64,000 nucleotides of DNA from Pseudomonas viridiflava (GCF_900582195.1 NZ_UTHA01000001.1:310001-374000), one strand, 5' to 3'. Shown: positions 29,066 to 41,415, counted from the stretch's first letter. Notes: generated from the letters alone by a model not told the origin. Numbers and translations are program-made.

Positions 29066-30364
29066 TTACAGAGTCTTTTCGAAGATCTTCGAATTGCGCT
29101 GATAGTTGTACAGCGACGCCCGCGCCGCTGGCAGGCGTTCGACGCTGCTCGGCTCGAACCCACGCTCGCGGAACCAGTGCGCGGTCCGAGTGGTAAGGAC
29201 GAACAAGGTCTTCAAGCCCTGCGCCCGCGCTCGGGTTTCGATGCGTTCCAGCAATTCATCCCCGCGACCGCCATGGCGGTACTCCGGATTCACCGCCAGG
29301 CACGCCAGCTCACCGGCGTCGGAATCGGCAATCTGATACAGAGCCGCGCAGGCGATGATCATGCCTTCACGCTCGACCACGCTGAACTGCTCGATCTCGC
29401 GCTCCAGCACTTCCCGTGAACGACGCACCAGAATCCCTTGCTCTTCCAGCGGGCTGATCAAGTCGAGCAAGCCGCCGACGTCTTCAATCGCGGCCTCGCG
29501 CACCAGTTCGAATTGCTCTTGGGCGACCAGCGTACCGCCACCGTCACGAGTGAACAGCTCGGTCAACAGCGCGCCATCTTCGGCATAACTGACGATATGG
29601 CTGCGCGCCACACCGCCACGACAGGCTTCGGCAGCGGCATCGAGAAGCTCTGCCTGATAGTTGCTGCCCAGACGCTGCAAATGCGCCGGCACCTGCTGTG
29701 GACGCAGTTCCCGTACCAGTTTGCCGTTTTCGTCGATCAGACCGAGGTCCGCACCGAACAGCAGCAGCTTGTCCGCCCCGAGGTCGATGGCGGCGCGGGT
29801 GGCGACGTCTTCGCAGGCGAGGTTGAAGATTTCACCGGTCGGCGAGTAGCCCAACGGCGACAGCAGTACGATCGAGCGCTCATCGAGCAGACGGTTGATG
29901 CCTTTGCGGTCGACCCGGCGCACTTCGCCGGTGTGGTGATAGTCGACGCCCTCAAGCACTCCGATCGGCCGCGCGGTAACGAGGTTGCCGCTGGCCACGC
30001 GCAAGCGCGAGCCCTGCATTGGCGACGAAGCCATGTCCATCGACAAACGCGCTTCGATGGCGATGCGCAATTGGCCGACCGCATCGATCACGCATTCCAG
30101 GGTCGCCGCATCGGTGATGCGCATGCCGTGGTGGTAATGCGGGGTCAGCCCACGCGCGGCGAGGCGGGTTTCAATCTGCGGGCGCGAACCGTGCACCAGC
30201 ACCAGGCGCACGCCGAGGCTGTGCAGCAAGACGATGTCGTGGACGATGTTGCCGAAATTCGGATGCTCCACGCCGTCGCCGGGCAGCATGACGACGAAGG
30301 TGCAGTCGCGGTGGGCATTGATGTAAGGGGACGCGTGACGAAGCCAGTTAACGTATTCGGGCAT
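29066..30364 (-). CDS. argA: N-acetylglutamate synthase ArgA
   Basis: 432 residues. N-terminal amino-acid-kinase-like domain (residues ~20-280: FVVMLPGDGVEHPNFGNIVHDIVLLHSLGVRLVLVHGSRPQI) fused to a C-terminal GNAT acetyltransferase domain (~285-432: AIEDVGGLLDLI..ACLAVNPEYRHGGRGDELLERIE with the acetyl-CoA loop). First step of arginine synthesis, acetyl-CoA + glutamate, feedback-inhibited by arginine. Downstream of argE on the same strand with a REP doublet between. Confidence 0.96.
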   Translation of the reverse strand: MPEYVNWLRHASPYINAHRDCTFVVMLPGDGVEHPNFGNIVHDIVLLHSLGVRLVLVHGSRPQIETRLAARGLTPHYHHGMRITDAATLECVIDAVGQLRIAIEARLSMDMASSPMQGSRLRVASGNLVTARPIGVLEGVDYHHTGEVRRVDRKGINRLLDERSIVLLSPLGYSPTGEIFNLACEDVATRAAIDLGADKLLLFGADLGLIDENGKLVRELRPQQVPAHLQRLGSNYQAELLDAAAEACRGGVARSHIVSYAEDGALLTELFTRDGGGTLVAQEQFELVREAAIEDVGGLLDLISPLEEQGILVRRSREVLEREIEQFSVVEREGMIIACAALYQIADSDAGELACLAVNPEYRHGGRGDELLERIETRARAQGLKTLFVLTTRTAHWFRERGFEPSSVERLPAARASLYNYQRNSKIFEKTL

Positions 30365-30533
30365 GAACCTGGGCCTGTAATAAATAGCAGCCTAAAAAGG
30401 GGCGAAACGGAAAACGCACAGCGGGCTGATGGTTATCGTCGGAACAGGCTTGGCGACACGCGCGCTCTCCTCATGAATACGGGTTGGGGTGCTGGCAATT
30501 TACAGCGTTTGATCAGGCAAAACACAGATCCCT

Positions 30534-30622
30534 TGTGGGAGCGAGCTTGCTCGCGAAAGCGTTGTGTCAGATACATCAATGTCGATTGAGCCGACGCATT
30601 CGCGAGCAAGCTCGCTCCCACA
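30534..30622. repeat. REP doublet (REPIN) between argE and argA
   Basis: TGTGGGAGCGAGCTTGCTCG at 30534 and inverse ending 30622 with ~41 bp spacer. GTGGGAG-first topology. One of the doublets lying inside a co-directional gene pair. Confidence 0.92.
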
Positions 30623-30629
30623 AGGTGCA

Positions 30630-31784
30630 TCAGGGTTTGTCCGGGGTCAGGCAGTAATGTTCAATCAGTTGCCGTAATAGATGCACGGTAGGCTGCAAAC
30701 GTGACATTTCAAGGTACTCGCCGGGCTGATGCGCACAGGCGATGTCGCCAGGGCCGAGCACAATGGTTTCGCAACCAAGGCGCTGAAGATAAGGCGCTTC
30801 GGTGCCGAACGCTACTGCTTCGGCGCGGTGACCGGTGAGCTTTTCGGCGATGCGCACCAGTTCGGCGTCTTCGGCCTGCTCGAACGACGGCACTTCCGGG
30901 AACAATGGCTTGTAGTCGATCTTCACCTGATGCCGCTCAGCCACCGGATTGAGCTTGCGCAGAATCTCCGCGCGCAGGACTTTCGGGTCCATGCCTGGCA
31001 ACGGCCGCAGATCAAACTCCAGCGAACACTGGCCGCAGATACGGTTGGGATTATCGCCGCCATGGATGCAGCCGAAGTTCATCGTCGGTTGCGGCACACT
31101 GAACTGCGGGTTGTTGAATTCACGTTGCCACAACAGGCGCAGGCCGCGCAGTTCGCCAATCGCATCGTGCATGGCTTCAAGGGCGCTATGACCCAGACGC
31201 GGATCCGACGAATGGCCGCTCTGCCCGAGGATATCGATGCGTTCCATCATGATGCCTTTGTGCATGCGGATCGGCTTGAGCCCGGTCGGCTCGCCGATGA
31301 CCGCTGCGCGGCCCAACGGACGCCCGGCCTCGGCCAGCGCACGGGCGCCGGACATCGAGCTTTCTTCGTCACAGGTGGCGAGGATCAGCAACGGCTGCTT
31401 GAACGGCTGATCGAGCAGCGGCAGCACGGCTTCGATGATCAGCGCGAAGAAGCCCTTCATGTCACAACTGCCCAGGCCGACCCAGCGGCCATCGACTTCG
31501 GTGAGTTTCAGCGGATCGGTCTGCCACAAGGCATCGTCGTACGGCACCGTGTCGCTGTGCCCGGCCAATACCAGCCCGCCGGGGCCGCTGCCGAAACTGG
31601 CGAGCAGGTTGAACTTGCCGGGGCTGACCTGCTGGATGTCGCAGCTGAAACCCAGGTCACCCAGCCAGCCGGCGAGCAAATCGATCACCGCGCGGTTGGA
31701 CTGATCGAGGTTCGGTTGGGTACAGCTGACCGATGGCGCGGCGATCAGCGCAGCGAACTGGTCTTGCATGGACGGCAAAGGCAT
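30630..31784 (-). CDS. argE: Acetylornithine deacetylase ArgE
   Basis: 384 residues from ATG 31784, six bases after GGAG; an upstream TTG (31796) is less likely. M20 metallopeptidase: LAGHSDTVPYDD (~80, first zinc ligand), GLGSCDMKGFFALIIEA (~108, bridging Asp), ATCDEESSMSGAR (~140, catalytic and ligand Glu), GEPTGLKPIRMHKG (~166) and a C-terminal His near PGDIACAHQPGEY. Hydrolyses N-acetylornithine to ornithine. Immediately upstream of argA. Confidence 0.93.
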   Translation of the reverse strand: MPLPSMQDQFAALIAAPSVSCTQPNLDQSNRAVIDLLAGWLGDLGFSCDIQQVSPGKFNLLASFGSGPGGLVLAGHSDTVPYDDALWQTDPLKLTEVDGRWVGLGSCDMKGFFALIIEAVLPLLDQPFKQPLLILATCDEESSMSGARALAEAGRPLGRAAVIGEPTGLKPIRMHKGIMMERIDILGQSGHSSDPRLGHSALEAMHDAIGELRGLRLLWQREFNNPQFSVPQPTMNFGCIHGGDNPNRICGQCSLEFDLRPLPGMDPKVLRAEILRKLNPVAERHQVKIDYKPLFPEVPSFEQAEDAELVRIAEKLTGHRAEAVAFGTEAPYLQRLGCETIVLGPGDIACAHQPGEYLEMSRLQPTVHLLRQLIEHYCLTPDKP

Positions 31785-31940
31785 CGCTGACTCCAACTCC
31801 CGAATTGAGGTCCATCATAGAACCATCCGGCGCTCGGAATAAACCGCCGCAGGGCGTAGGAAGTTTGAGTCCTGTACACTGCACGGCCTTGGCAGCCACA
31901 CATTCCCCCGGCTGCGCTCCCGATCCTGGATTTTCCGGCC

Positions 31941-33311
31941 ATGCAGAAAGAAACCGAAATCAAACTCCGCGTCAGCCGCGAAACCCTCGCCGCCCTGCGC
32001 GAGCACCCGTTACTGAAAAAACGCAACAAAAGTGGCTGGGAACGCCGTGAGTTGATGAACCAGTACTTCGACACCCCCGAGCGCGATCTGGCCCAAGCCA
32101 AAGTCGCCCTGCGCCTGCGCAAGGACGGTGACGAGGTGATTCAGACCCTCAAGACCCGTGGCCAAAGCGTTGCCGGTCTTTCCGAGCGTAACGAGTACGA
32201 CTGGAAGTTGCCCAAAGCCAAGCTCGACGTGAAGAAACTCGACGGCGAATGCTGGCCCGAGTCGCTGGCCGAGCTGGACAAGAAAACCCTCAAGCCGATC
32301 TTCACCACCGATTTCGTCCGCGAGCGCGCCGAAATCGCCTGGGGCCGTGGCAAATCCAAAGTGGTTATCGAGGCCGCGCTGGATCTTGGCCACGTTGTCG
32401 TCGGCAAGCAGAAAGAAGAAATCTGCGAGCTGGAACTGGAATTGCGCGAAGGCGAGTCTGCTGCGCTGCTGGAACTGGCTGCCGAACTGGCCGAAACCCT
32501 CGCGCTGATGCCGTGCGACATCAGCAAGGCTGAGCGCGGCTACCGTCTATACGACGCCAACAGCTACTCGCTGAGCCTGCCGGCGCCGGAGCTGACTGCG
32601 GAAACCCAACTCGACGACGCCTTCGCCGCGCTGAGCTGGCATTTGCTCGGCAGCAGCCAGCGCCTGGCCGAACAGTACCGTTTCAACGGCCACTGGCGCC
32701 TGTTGCTCGACTGGGTCGAGAACCTCGCGGAAATGCGCGCCCTGCTCAGCAGCCTCGGCCAGGCCGCGCCGCGTCAGTCGACTCACGACTTGCGCGTTGC
32801 CCTGGATGCGTTGCTGGAAGACTGGCGCCCGCTGGTGCAGGTCGGTATCGAAGACGAAGACGTACGCAAAGCCGCGCCGGAGCAGTTCCTCGAAGAACTC
32901 GAAGACCCACGCTGGGGGCTGTTCTCGCTGAGCACTTCACGCTGGCTGCTGGCCCGCACCTGGACCGCCGAACGCAACGTGCGTGGCAACCGTCAGGGTG
33001 GTGCGCAGTTGCACAGCTGGCTGCCGCGTACCTTGGGCGAAGAAGCCACGGCCCTGCAATTGCAGCGCTATCAGCAGCAGCCGGAAGATCTGGCCGAACA
33101 ACTGCCGCGTATCGAACGCATTCAGGTCTGGCTGCACCACGCCCGTAATGTGCTGGACATCCCGGAAATGGATCGTCTGTACGGCGAGCTGAACAAGCTG
33201 GCGCAGTTGGCCAACGAGCCGACGATCACTGACGAACTGCTCGACGCGCGCAAGCAGCAGGCGATTGCGGTTTACCAGAATCGCGCCTGGAAAATGCTCC
33301 TGCGCATGTAA
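31941..33311 (+). CDS. CYTH-domain inorganic triphosphatase, YgiF-like
   Basis: 456 residues. N-terminal CYTH domain (~1-200) with the ExExK motif at residues 4-8 (ETEIK), basic residues LRLRKDGDEVIQTLKTRG, and acidic strands EICELELELREGE. C-terminal region (~215-456) helical with HDLRVALDALLEDWRP and WLHHARNVLDI, reminiscent of a CHAD domain. CYTH/CHAD proteins hydrolyse tripolyphosphate or bind polyphosphate. Divergent from argE; single gene before a REP doublet. Confidence 0.9.
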   Translation: MQKETEIKLRVSRETLAALREHPLLKKRNKSGWERRELMNQYFDTPERDLAQAKVALRLRKDGDEVIQTLKTRGQSVAGLSERNEYDWKLPKAKLDVKKLDGECWPESLAELDKKTLKPIFTTDFVRERAEIAWGRGKSKVVIEAALDLGHVVVGKQKEEICELELELREGESAALLELAAELAETLALMPCDISKAERGYRLYDANSYSLSLPAPELTAETQLDDAFAALSWHLLGSSQRLAEQYRFNGHWRLLLDWVENLAEMRALLSSLGQAAPRQSTHDLRVALDALLEDWRPLVQVGIEDEDVRKAAPEQFLEELEDPRWGLFSLSTSRWLLARTWTAERNVRGNRQGGAQLHSWLPRTLGEEATALQLQRYQQQPEDLAEQLPRIERIQVWLHHARNVLDIPEMDRLYGELNKLAQLANEPTITDELLDARKQQAIAVYQNRAWKMLLRM

Positions 33312-33318
33312 AACCGCT

Positions 33319-33382
33319 TTCGCGAGCAGGCTCGCTCCCACATTGGAATGCAATCCCCTGTGGGAGCGAGCCTGCTCGCGAA
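33319..33382. repeat. REP doublet, short spacer
   Basis: Inverted REP units separated by 16 bp beginning TTGGAATGCA, the same spacer start as in the doublet at 44489. Lies between convergent stop codons. Confidence 0.92.
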
Positions 33383-33401
33383 GAGGCCAGCTGCCTTGGC
33401 C

Positions 33402-33866
33402 TCAAACCGGCAGGCTGGTGGTGGACTTGATTTCAGAAAGCGCCACAATCGAATTCACCTCCTGAATCCCCGGCACCAGCGACAGCTTCTCGAAGAAGAA
33501 CCGCTCATACGCCTCAATGTCCGCCGCAACAATGCGCAGTAAAAAATCCACCGCGCCCATCAGCACATAACACTCCAGCACTTCCGGAAACCCACGAATC
33601 GCTTCGGTGAACTCCGTAAAGTTCGAACGCCCGTGGGCGTTGAGTTTGATCTCGGCAAAGATCTGCGTATTCAGGCCAATCTTCTTGCGATCGAGCAAGG
33701 TCACCTGGCCACGAATGATCCCCTCCTCCTTCATCCGCTGAATCCGCCGCCAGCACGGCGATTGCGACAGGCCGACCTGCTCGGCGATCTGTGCACTCGA
33801 GAGCGAGGCGTCCTCTTGCAGCAGGGCGAGAATCTTGCGGTCGTAGCTGTCCAGCTCGCTATGCAT
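33402..33866 (-). CDS. Lrp/AsnC family transcriptional regulator
   Basis: 154 residues. N-terminal HTH (DRKILALLQEDASLSSAQIAEQVGLSQSPCWRRIQRMKEEGII, residues 8-50) and C-terminal RAM/ACT-like domain (IKLNAHGRSNFTEFTEAIRGFPEVLECYVLMGAVDFLLRIV). Feast/famine regulators of this kind respond to amino acids. Divergent from the 112-residue unknown gene at 33993 (126 bp between), a possible target. Confidence 0.92.
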   Translation of the reverse strand: MHSELDSYDRKILALLQEDASLSSAQIAEQVGLSQSPCWRRIQRMKEEGIIRGQVTLLDRKKIGLNTQIFAEIKLNAHGRSNFTEFTEAIRGFPEVLECYVLMGAVDFLLRIVAADIEAYERFFFEKLSLVPGIQEVNSIVALSEIKSTTSLPV

Positions 33867-33992
33867 AGAAAAACCCCAAATGAACTGTTAAGCGAATTAA
33901 ATCAATCGTTCAATCGCCAATAGCCGCGATCATAGCCAAGAAATACCCGCCACCGAATGTAAAAATTCCTCCAGTGATTTTGGAGACCCGCC

Positions 33993-34331
33993 ATGCCGCA
34001 CCTTGAAGCCGTCACCACAACGCCCACCCGTGCCGATGTCTGGAACGTCAGCAACGCTCACTGCCTGGCGCAGTATCAGATCCTCGCCGAAGCCGAGCCG
34101 GACTTGCTGGTGCGCGTGCTCAACCTGTTCGCGCTGCAATGCCTCACGCCCGAACAAGTCAACGTGCAGCGCATGGACGATCTGCTGTCGATCGACCTGG
34201 TCATGGGCGGATTGAGCTGGCATCGCGCACAAGTGATCGCGGAAAAACTTCGTAACCTGATCAGCGTCTGCTCGGTCAATCTGCAAAACGCCGACAGCGC
34301 TTGGGATGCGCCCGCTCAAGCGGCCGGCTGA
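33993..34331 (+). CDS. Small protein with ACT-like segment, unknown function
   Basis: 112 residues, ATG 33993 with TGGAGA upstream. No signal peptide. The middle (YQILAEAEPDLLVRVLNLFALQCLTPEQVNVQRMDDLLSIDLVMGGLSWHRAQVIAEKLRNLISVCSVNL) has the beta-alpha-beta-beta-alpha-beta rhythm of an ACT regulatory domain, as in IlvM-type small subunits, but I cannot name a family. Divergent from an Lrp-type regulator and followed at 92 bp by the GspE-type ATPase gene. Confidence 0.7.
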   Translation: MPHLEAVTTTPTRADVWNVSNAHCLAQYQILAEAEPDLLVRVLNLFALQCLTPEQVNVQRMDDLLSIDLVMGGLSWHRAQVIAEKLRNLISVCSVNLQNADSAWDAPAQAAG

Positions 34332-34423
34332 CAGATCCGGCAACGGCTTCGTCGGGTAGTGGCCCAACGGTCTGCGGGGCCACGACTATCCTTTTGCGCA
34401 CTGTCGCTCAAAAGGAAGCCCGC

Positions 34424-36208
34424 ATGTCCGTACAACTTGCCACTCAGGACCGCTGGCTGGAACTCAACGAGGTGCTGCGCGAACTGGTCGCCCAAGGCTT
34501 TATCGGCCAGGACGCGGCGGAGCAGGCGCTGAATGCCCGCCGGCGCCACGCCACCCACGGTCAGATGCATCCGCTGGAATTCATCGCCAGCCAGCAACTC
34601 GACGACCTCAGCCGGCCAGGCAAACACCTCGACCTGGAAAGCCTGACCCTGTGGCTGGCACAGCAGGCCGGTCAGCCGTATCTGCGCATCGATCCGTTGA
34701 AAATCAACGTCGCCGCGATTACGCCCTTGATGTCTTACGCCTTTGCGCAACGGCACAAGATTCTCGCCGTGGCGGTCGACCGCGATTTTGTCACCGTGGC
34801 CAGTGCCCAGCCCTACGTCACCGGCTGGGAGGCCGATCTCACCCACGTATTGAAGCTGCCGATCAAACGGGTGGTGGCCAACCCGGCGGACATCCAGCGC
34901 TTCAGCGTCGAATTCTTCCGCCTGGCCAAATCGGTCAGCGGCGCCAGCAATGCCGACGCTCAGGGCGGCAATCTCGGCAACTTCGAGCAACTGCTCAACC
35001 TCGGCGCCAGCGATCAGGAGCCGGACGCCAACGACGCGCACATCGTCAACATCGTCGACTGGCTGTTCCAGTACGCCTTTCAACAGCGCGCCAGTGATAT
35101 CCACATCGAACCGCGCCGCGAGCAAGGCACCGTGCGTTTTCGCATCGACGGCGTGCTGCACAACGTTTATCAATTCCCGCCGCAGGTGACCATGGCAATT
35201 GTCAGTCGCCTGAAAAGCCTCGGCCGCATGAACGTCGCCGAAAAGCGCAAACCCCAGGACGGCCGGGTCAAGACCAAGACCCCGGACGGCGGTGAAGTCG
35301 AGTTGCGGCTTTCAACGCTGCCGACGGCGTTCGGCGAAAAAATGGTCATGCGGATTTTCGACCCGGAAGTGCTGCTCAAGGATTTCGATCAACTGGGTTT
35401 TTCCGCCGAGGACCTGCGCCGCTGGCAGGACATGACGCGTCAGCCCAACGGCATCATTCTGGTCACCGGGCCGACCGGTTCGGGCAAGACCACCACGCTG
35501 TACACCACGCTGAAAAAACTGGCGACGCCGGAGGTCAACCTCTGCACCATCGAAGACCCGATCGAAATGGTCGAGCCGGCGTTCAACCAGATGCAGGTGC
35601 AGCACAACATCGACCTGAGCTTTGCCGCCGGCGTGCGCGCACTGATGCGGCAAGACCCGGACATCATCATGATCGGTGAGATCCGTGATCTGGAAACCGC
35701 TGAAATGGCGATTCAGGCGGCGCTCACCGGGCACCTGGTGCTGTCGACCCTGCACACCAACGACGCCCCCAGCGCGATCAGCCGCCTGCTCGAACTCGGG
35801 GTGCCGCATTACCTGATCAAAGCCACCGTGCTTGGCGTCATGGCCCAGCGTCTGGTGCGCACCTTGTGTCCGCATTGCAAGGCGCCGCTGACGCTCGAAG
35901 ACGAAGACTGGCAAACCCTGACCCGCCCGTGGCAAGCACCGCTGCCGGGCAACGCGCAACGTGCCATTGGTTGCGTGGAATGCCGCGACACCGGCTATCG
36001 CGGCCGCGCCGGGGTCTACGAAATCATGCAACTGAGCGACAGCCTGAAAGCCTTCATCACCCCGGATACCGACCTCACCGCCATTCGCCGGCAAGCCTTC
36101 AAGGAAGGCATGCGCAGCCTGCGCCTGTCCGGCGCGCAAAAAGTCGCGGCAGGGCTGACCACCGTCGAGGAAGTGCTACGGGTGACGCCGCAGAGCGAGC
36201 AGAAATAA
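34424..36208 (+). CDS. Solitary type II/IV secretion ATPase, GspE/PilB family
   Basis: 594 residues from ATG 34424 with AAAGGAAG upstream. N-terminal GspE-type domain (~70-165), then the ATPase: DIHIEPRREQGTVRFRIDG (~225), Walker A GPTGSGKTT 349-357, Asp box CTIEDPIEM 374-382, Walker B DPDIIMIGEIRD 411-422, His box HLVLSTLHTNDA ~437-448, and a four-cysteine zinc site C482/C485 and C517/C520. All elements needed for a secretion or pilus-assembly motor are intact, yet no secretin, pseudopilin or inner-membrane platform gene is nearby. As I recall, P. aeruginosa has an equivalent near its gcv genes. Confidence 0.9.
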   Translation: MSVQLATQDRWLELNEVLRELVAQGFIGQDAAEQALNARRRHATHGQMHPLEFIASQQLDDLSRPGKHLDLESLTLWLAQQAGQPYLRIDPLKINVAAITPLMSYAFAQRHKILAVAVDRDFVTVASAQPYVTGWEADLTHVLKLPIKRVVANPADIQRFSVEFFRLAKSVSGASNADAQGGNLGNFEQLLNLGASDQEPDANDAHIVNIVDWLFQYAFQQRASDIHIEPRREQGTVRFRIDGVLHNVYQFPPQVTMAIVSRLKSLGRMNVAEKRKPQDGRVKTKTPDGGEVELRLSTLPTAFGEKMVMRIFDPEVLLKDFDQLGFSAEDLRRWQDMTRQPNGIILVTGPTGSGKTTTLYTTLKKLATPEVNLCTIEDPIEMVEPAFNQMQVQHNIDLSFAAGVRALMRQDPDIIMIGEIRDLETAEMAIQAALTGHLVLSTLHTNDAPSAISRLLELGVPHYLIKATVLGVMAQRLVRTLCPHCKAPLTLEDEDWQTLTRPWQAPLPGNAQRAIGCVECRDTGYRGRAGVYEIMQLSDSLKAFITPDTDLTAIRRQAFKEGMRSLRLSGAQKVAAGLTTVEEVLRVTPQSEQK

Positions 36209-36277
36209 GCCGCCACGGAACCGGATCGGGGAAATGGCGATCCAACGCCTCAGTTAACCCCCAGGAGTCATCTCATC

Positions 36278-36595
36278 ATGCGTCTCAAACTTGCTGTTGC
36301 CACACTGGCCTTGCTGTCCCTTCCCGTTGGTTCGGCCATGGCGGACAGCTTTTGGCGTAACGTCATCTCGTCCGGCGCCACCACCGGCTCCACCTACCTG
36401 ACCTTCAAGGATCACAAGCTGATCGTCGCCGCGCAGGACGATGCCGGCAGTTTCGTTGCCAGTGACGGCGGCATCCGTGGGCCGTATCTGGAAGCGGCGA
36501 TGCAGAAAGTCCGTGCCGATAATCCGGGCCTGCAGGCGACCGATATGGAATTGGCGAATGCGATTCTGGCGAAGAACGCCGTGGCTTCCGAGTAA
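36278..36595 (+). CDS. Exported DUF2388 family protein
   Basis: 105 residues, ATG 36278 with CAGGAG upstream. Signal peptide MRLKLAVATLALLSLPVGSAMA^DS, then SFWRNVISSGATTGSTYLTFKDHKLIVAAQDDAGSFVASDGGIRGPYLEAAM, the DUF2388 pattern, common in Pseudomonas as a small periplasmic protein of unknown role. Follows the GspE-type gene by 70 bp and ends at a clear terminator. Confidence 0.88.
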   Translation: MRLKLAVATLALLSLPVGSAMADSFWRNVISSGATTGSTYLTFKDHKLIVAAQDDAGSFVASDGGIRGPYLEAAMQKVRADNPGLQATDMELANAILAKNAVASE

Positions 36596-36596
36596 C

Positions 36597-36629
36597 AAAA
36601 AATGCCGCTCAAATGAGCGGCATTTTTTT
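36597..36629 (+). terminator. Intrinsic terminator after DUF2388 gene
   Basis: AAAAAATGCCGCTC-aaat-GAGCGGCATTTTTTT, a perfect stem with A and T runs, one base past the stop codon; works in both directions. Confidence 0.93.
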
Positions 36630-36658
36630 GCCTGTCTTCTGACCCCAGCACAAAACCC

Positions 36659-36748
36659 TGTGGGAGCGAGCTTGCTCGCGAAGGCCATTTCACATCCGAA
36701 ATATGCGGCGACTGACACGCCGTCTTCGCGAGCAAGCTCGCTCCCACA
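36659..36748. repeat. REP doublet (REPIN)
   Basis: TGTGGGAGCGAGCTTGCTCG at 36659, inverse ending at 36748, spacer ~42 bp. GTGGGAG-first topology, between the DUF2388 terminator and the gcvP stop. Confidence 0.92.
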
Positions 36749-36770
36749 AGGACCGCATACAGTCTGAACG

Positions 36771-39644
<2,874 letters not shown>

Positions 39645-39744
39645 GACGGGCTCTCTCTTGGCTGGCGCTCGGCGTCAATGCAACACGGTCAAACCAGCAT
39701 AGCAGCCCAAGCCACCACTAAATTTTCAAGATCAACACTGACCC

Positions 39745-39834
39745 TGTGGGAGCGAGCTTGCTCGCGAATGCGGTGTGTCAGTCGCGGAAGATGTTGAATG
39801 TAAAACCGCCTTCGCGAGCAAGCTCGCTCCCACA
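39745..39834. repeat. REP doublet (REPIN) between gcvH and gcvP
   Basis: TGTGGGAGCGAGCTTGCTCG at 39745, inverse at 39811-39834, spacer ~42 bp. Interrupts the co-directional gcvH-gcvP pair. Confidence 0.92.
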
Positions 39835-39855
39835 TTGGATTTTTCATTGCCCATG

Positions 39856-39881
39856 AAAAAGCCCCGACAGGTCGGGGCTTT
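39856..39881 (-). terminator. Intrinsic terminator after gcvH
   Basis: On the minus strand AAAGCCCCGAC-CT-GTCGGGGCTTTTT, a perfect stem with a U-run, 18 bases past the gcvH stop and before gcvP. Confidence 0.88.
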
Positions 39882-39898
39882 GCGGTGTTGCGTAACGC

Positions 39899-40282
39899 TT
39901 ACTCGCCGATGGCAGCCTTATACGCCGCAGCATCCAGCAGCTTGTCCAGCTCAGCCTTGTCGCTTGGCTTGAGCTTGAAGATCCACGCGCCATAAGGGTC
40001 GGAGTTCAGCAGTTCCGGCGAACCGCCCAGATCCTCGTTGATCGCGATGACTTCACCGCTGACCGGCGAATAGATGTCGGAAGCGGCTTTCACCGACTCA
40101 ACCACACCGGCCTGATCTTCGGCAGTCAACACCTTGCCCACTTCGGGCAGCTCGACGAACACCACATCGCCCAGCGCTTCCTGCGCGTGATCGCTGATGC
40201 CCACAGTGACGGTGCCGTCGGCTTCCAGACGTACCCATTCATGACTTTCGGCAAAACGCAGTTCAGCGGGGATATTGCTCAT
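39899..40282 (-). CDS. gcvH: Glycine cleavage H protein GcvH
   Basis: 127 residues from ATG 40282 with AGAGGA upstream; the longer frame to 40393 overlaps gcvT and is not used. Lipoyl-domain fold, lipoylated Lys65 in [18 protein letters not shown]. Carries the aminomethyl group between GcvP and GcvT. Fifty bp after gcvT. Confidence 0.96.
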   Translation of the reverse strand: MSNIPAELRFAESHEWVRLEADGTVTVGISDHAQEALGDVVFVELPEVGKVLTAEDQAGVVESVKAASDIYSPVSGEVIAINEDLGGSPELLNSDPYGAWIFKLKPSDKAELDKLLDAAAYKAAIGE

Positions 40283-40332
40283 CTTCGGTGTCCTCTGGAT
40301 TTGGGTCAGCGGTCGTGCCCGCCGGAAAAAGG

Positions 40333-41415
40333 TTAGATCAAAGTCTTGCCATGGCGGACGAAGGTCGGTTTGACCACCCGTACCGGGTACCACTTGCCAC
40401 GGATTTCCACTTCGGCGCGGTCGGCGGTTGCCATCGGTACACGCGCCAGGGCAATCGATTTGCTTAGCGTAGGAGAGAAACTACCACTGGTGATCTCCCC
40501 TTCGCCAACATCGGCGATACGAACCACCTGATGAGCGCGCAAAACGCCGCGCTCTTCCAGCACCAGACCGACCAGTTTGTGTGCAACGCCAGCGGCTTTT
40601 TCCGCTTCCAGCGCGGCGCGGCCGATGAACTGGCGCGCGGCCGGTTCCCAAGCGATGCTCCAGGCCATGTTCGACGCCAGCGGCGAAACATCCTGATGAA
40701 TGTCCTGACCGTAGAGGTTCATCCCGGCTTCAACCCGTAGCGTGTCACGGGCGCCGAGGCCGATCGGGGAAATGCCGGCGCCGACCAGATCGTTGAAGAA
40801 ACCCGGCGCCTGACTGGCCGGCAGGCAGATTTCCAGGCCATCCTCACCGGTATAACCGGTACGCGCGATGAACCAGTCACCGTCGGTGTAGCCTTCGAAG
40901 GGTTTGAGGTGCTGGATCAGCGTGGCGCGGGACTGGGTCACCAGTTCAGCAATCTTGTGCCGGGTCTGCGGACCTTGAATGGCGAGCATCGCCAGTTCGG
41001 CGCGTTCGTGCAGTTGCACGTCGTAATCGCCGCGCTGCGCGTTCATCCAGGCCAGATCCTGATCGCGGGTGGAGGCATTGAACACCAGGCGATAACAGTC
41101 ATCGAGACGATAGACGATCATGTCATCGACGATGCCGCCGCGCTCGTTGAGCATGGTGCTGTACAACGCACGGCCGGGGCGGTGCAGGCGGTCGACATCA
41201 TTGGCCAGCAAATGCTGCAGCCAGGCCTTGGCCTGGGGGCCGGTGACATCGATCACGGTCATGTGGGATACATCGAACACCCCGCAATCGCGGCGCACCT
41301 CGTGGTGCTCCTCGACCTGCGAGCCGTAATGCAGGGGCATATCCCAACCGCCAAAATCGACCATCTTCGCGCCGAGGGCGAGATGCAGGTCATACAGAGG
41401 CGTACGCTGTCCCAT
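40333..41415 (-). CDS. gcvT: Aminomethyltransferase GcvT
   Basis: 360 residues. T-protein start [45 protein letters not shown], and the folate-site region [26 protein letters not shown]. Transfers the methylene group from H-protein to tetrahydrofolate, releasing ammonia. First gene of the leftward gcvT-gcvH unit with AAGGAG ahead of the ATG. The 156 bp leader has no convincing glycine-riboswitch core. Confidence 0.96.
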   Translation of the reverse strand: MGQRTPLYDLHLALGAKMVDFGGWDMPLHYGSQVEEHHEVRRDCGVFDVSHMTVIDVTGPQAKAWLQHLLANDVDRLHRPGRALYSTMLNERGGIVDDMIVYRLDDCYRLVFNASTRDQDLAWMNAQRGDYDVQLHERAELAMLAIQGPQTRHKIAELVTQSRATLIQHLKPFEGYTDGDWFIARTGYTGEDGLEICLPASQAPGFFNDLVGAGISPIGLGARDTLRVEAGMNLYGQDIHQDVSPLASNMAWSIAWEPAARQFIGRAALEAEKAAGVAHKLVGLVLEERGVLRAHQVVRIADVGEGEITSGSFSPTLSKSIALARVPMATADRAEVEIRGKWYPVRVVKPTFVRHGKTLI

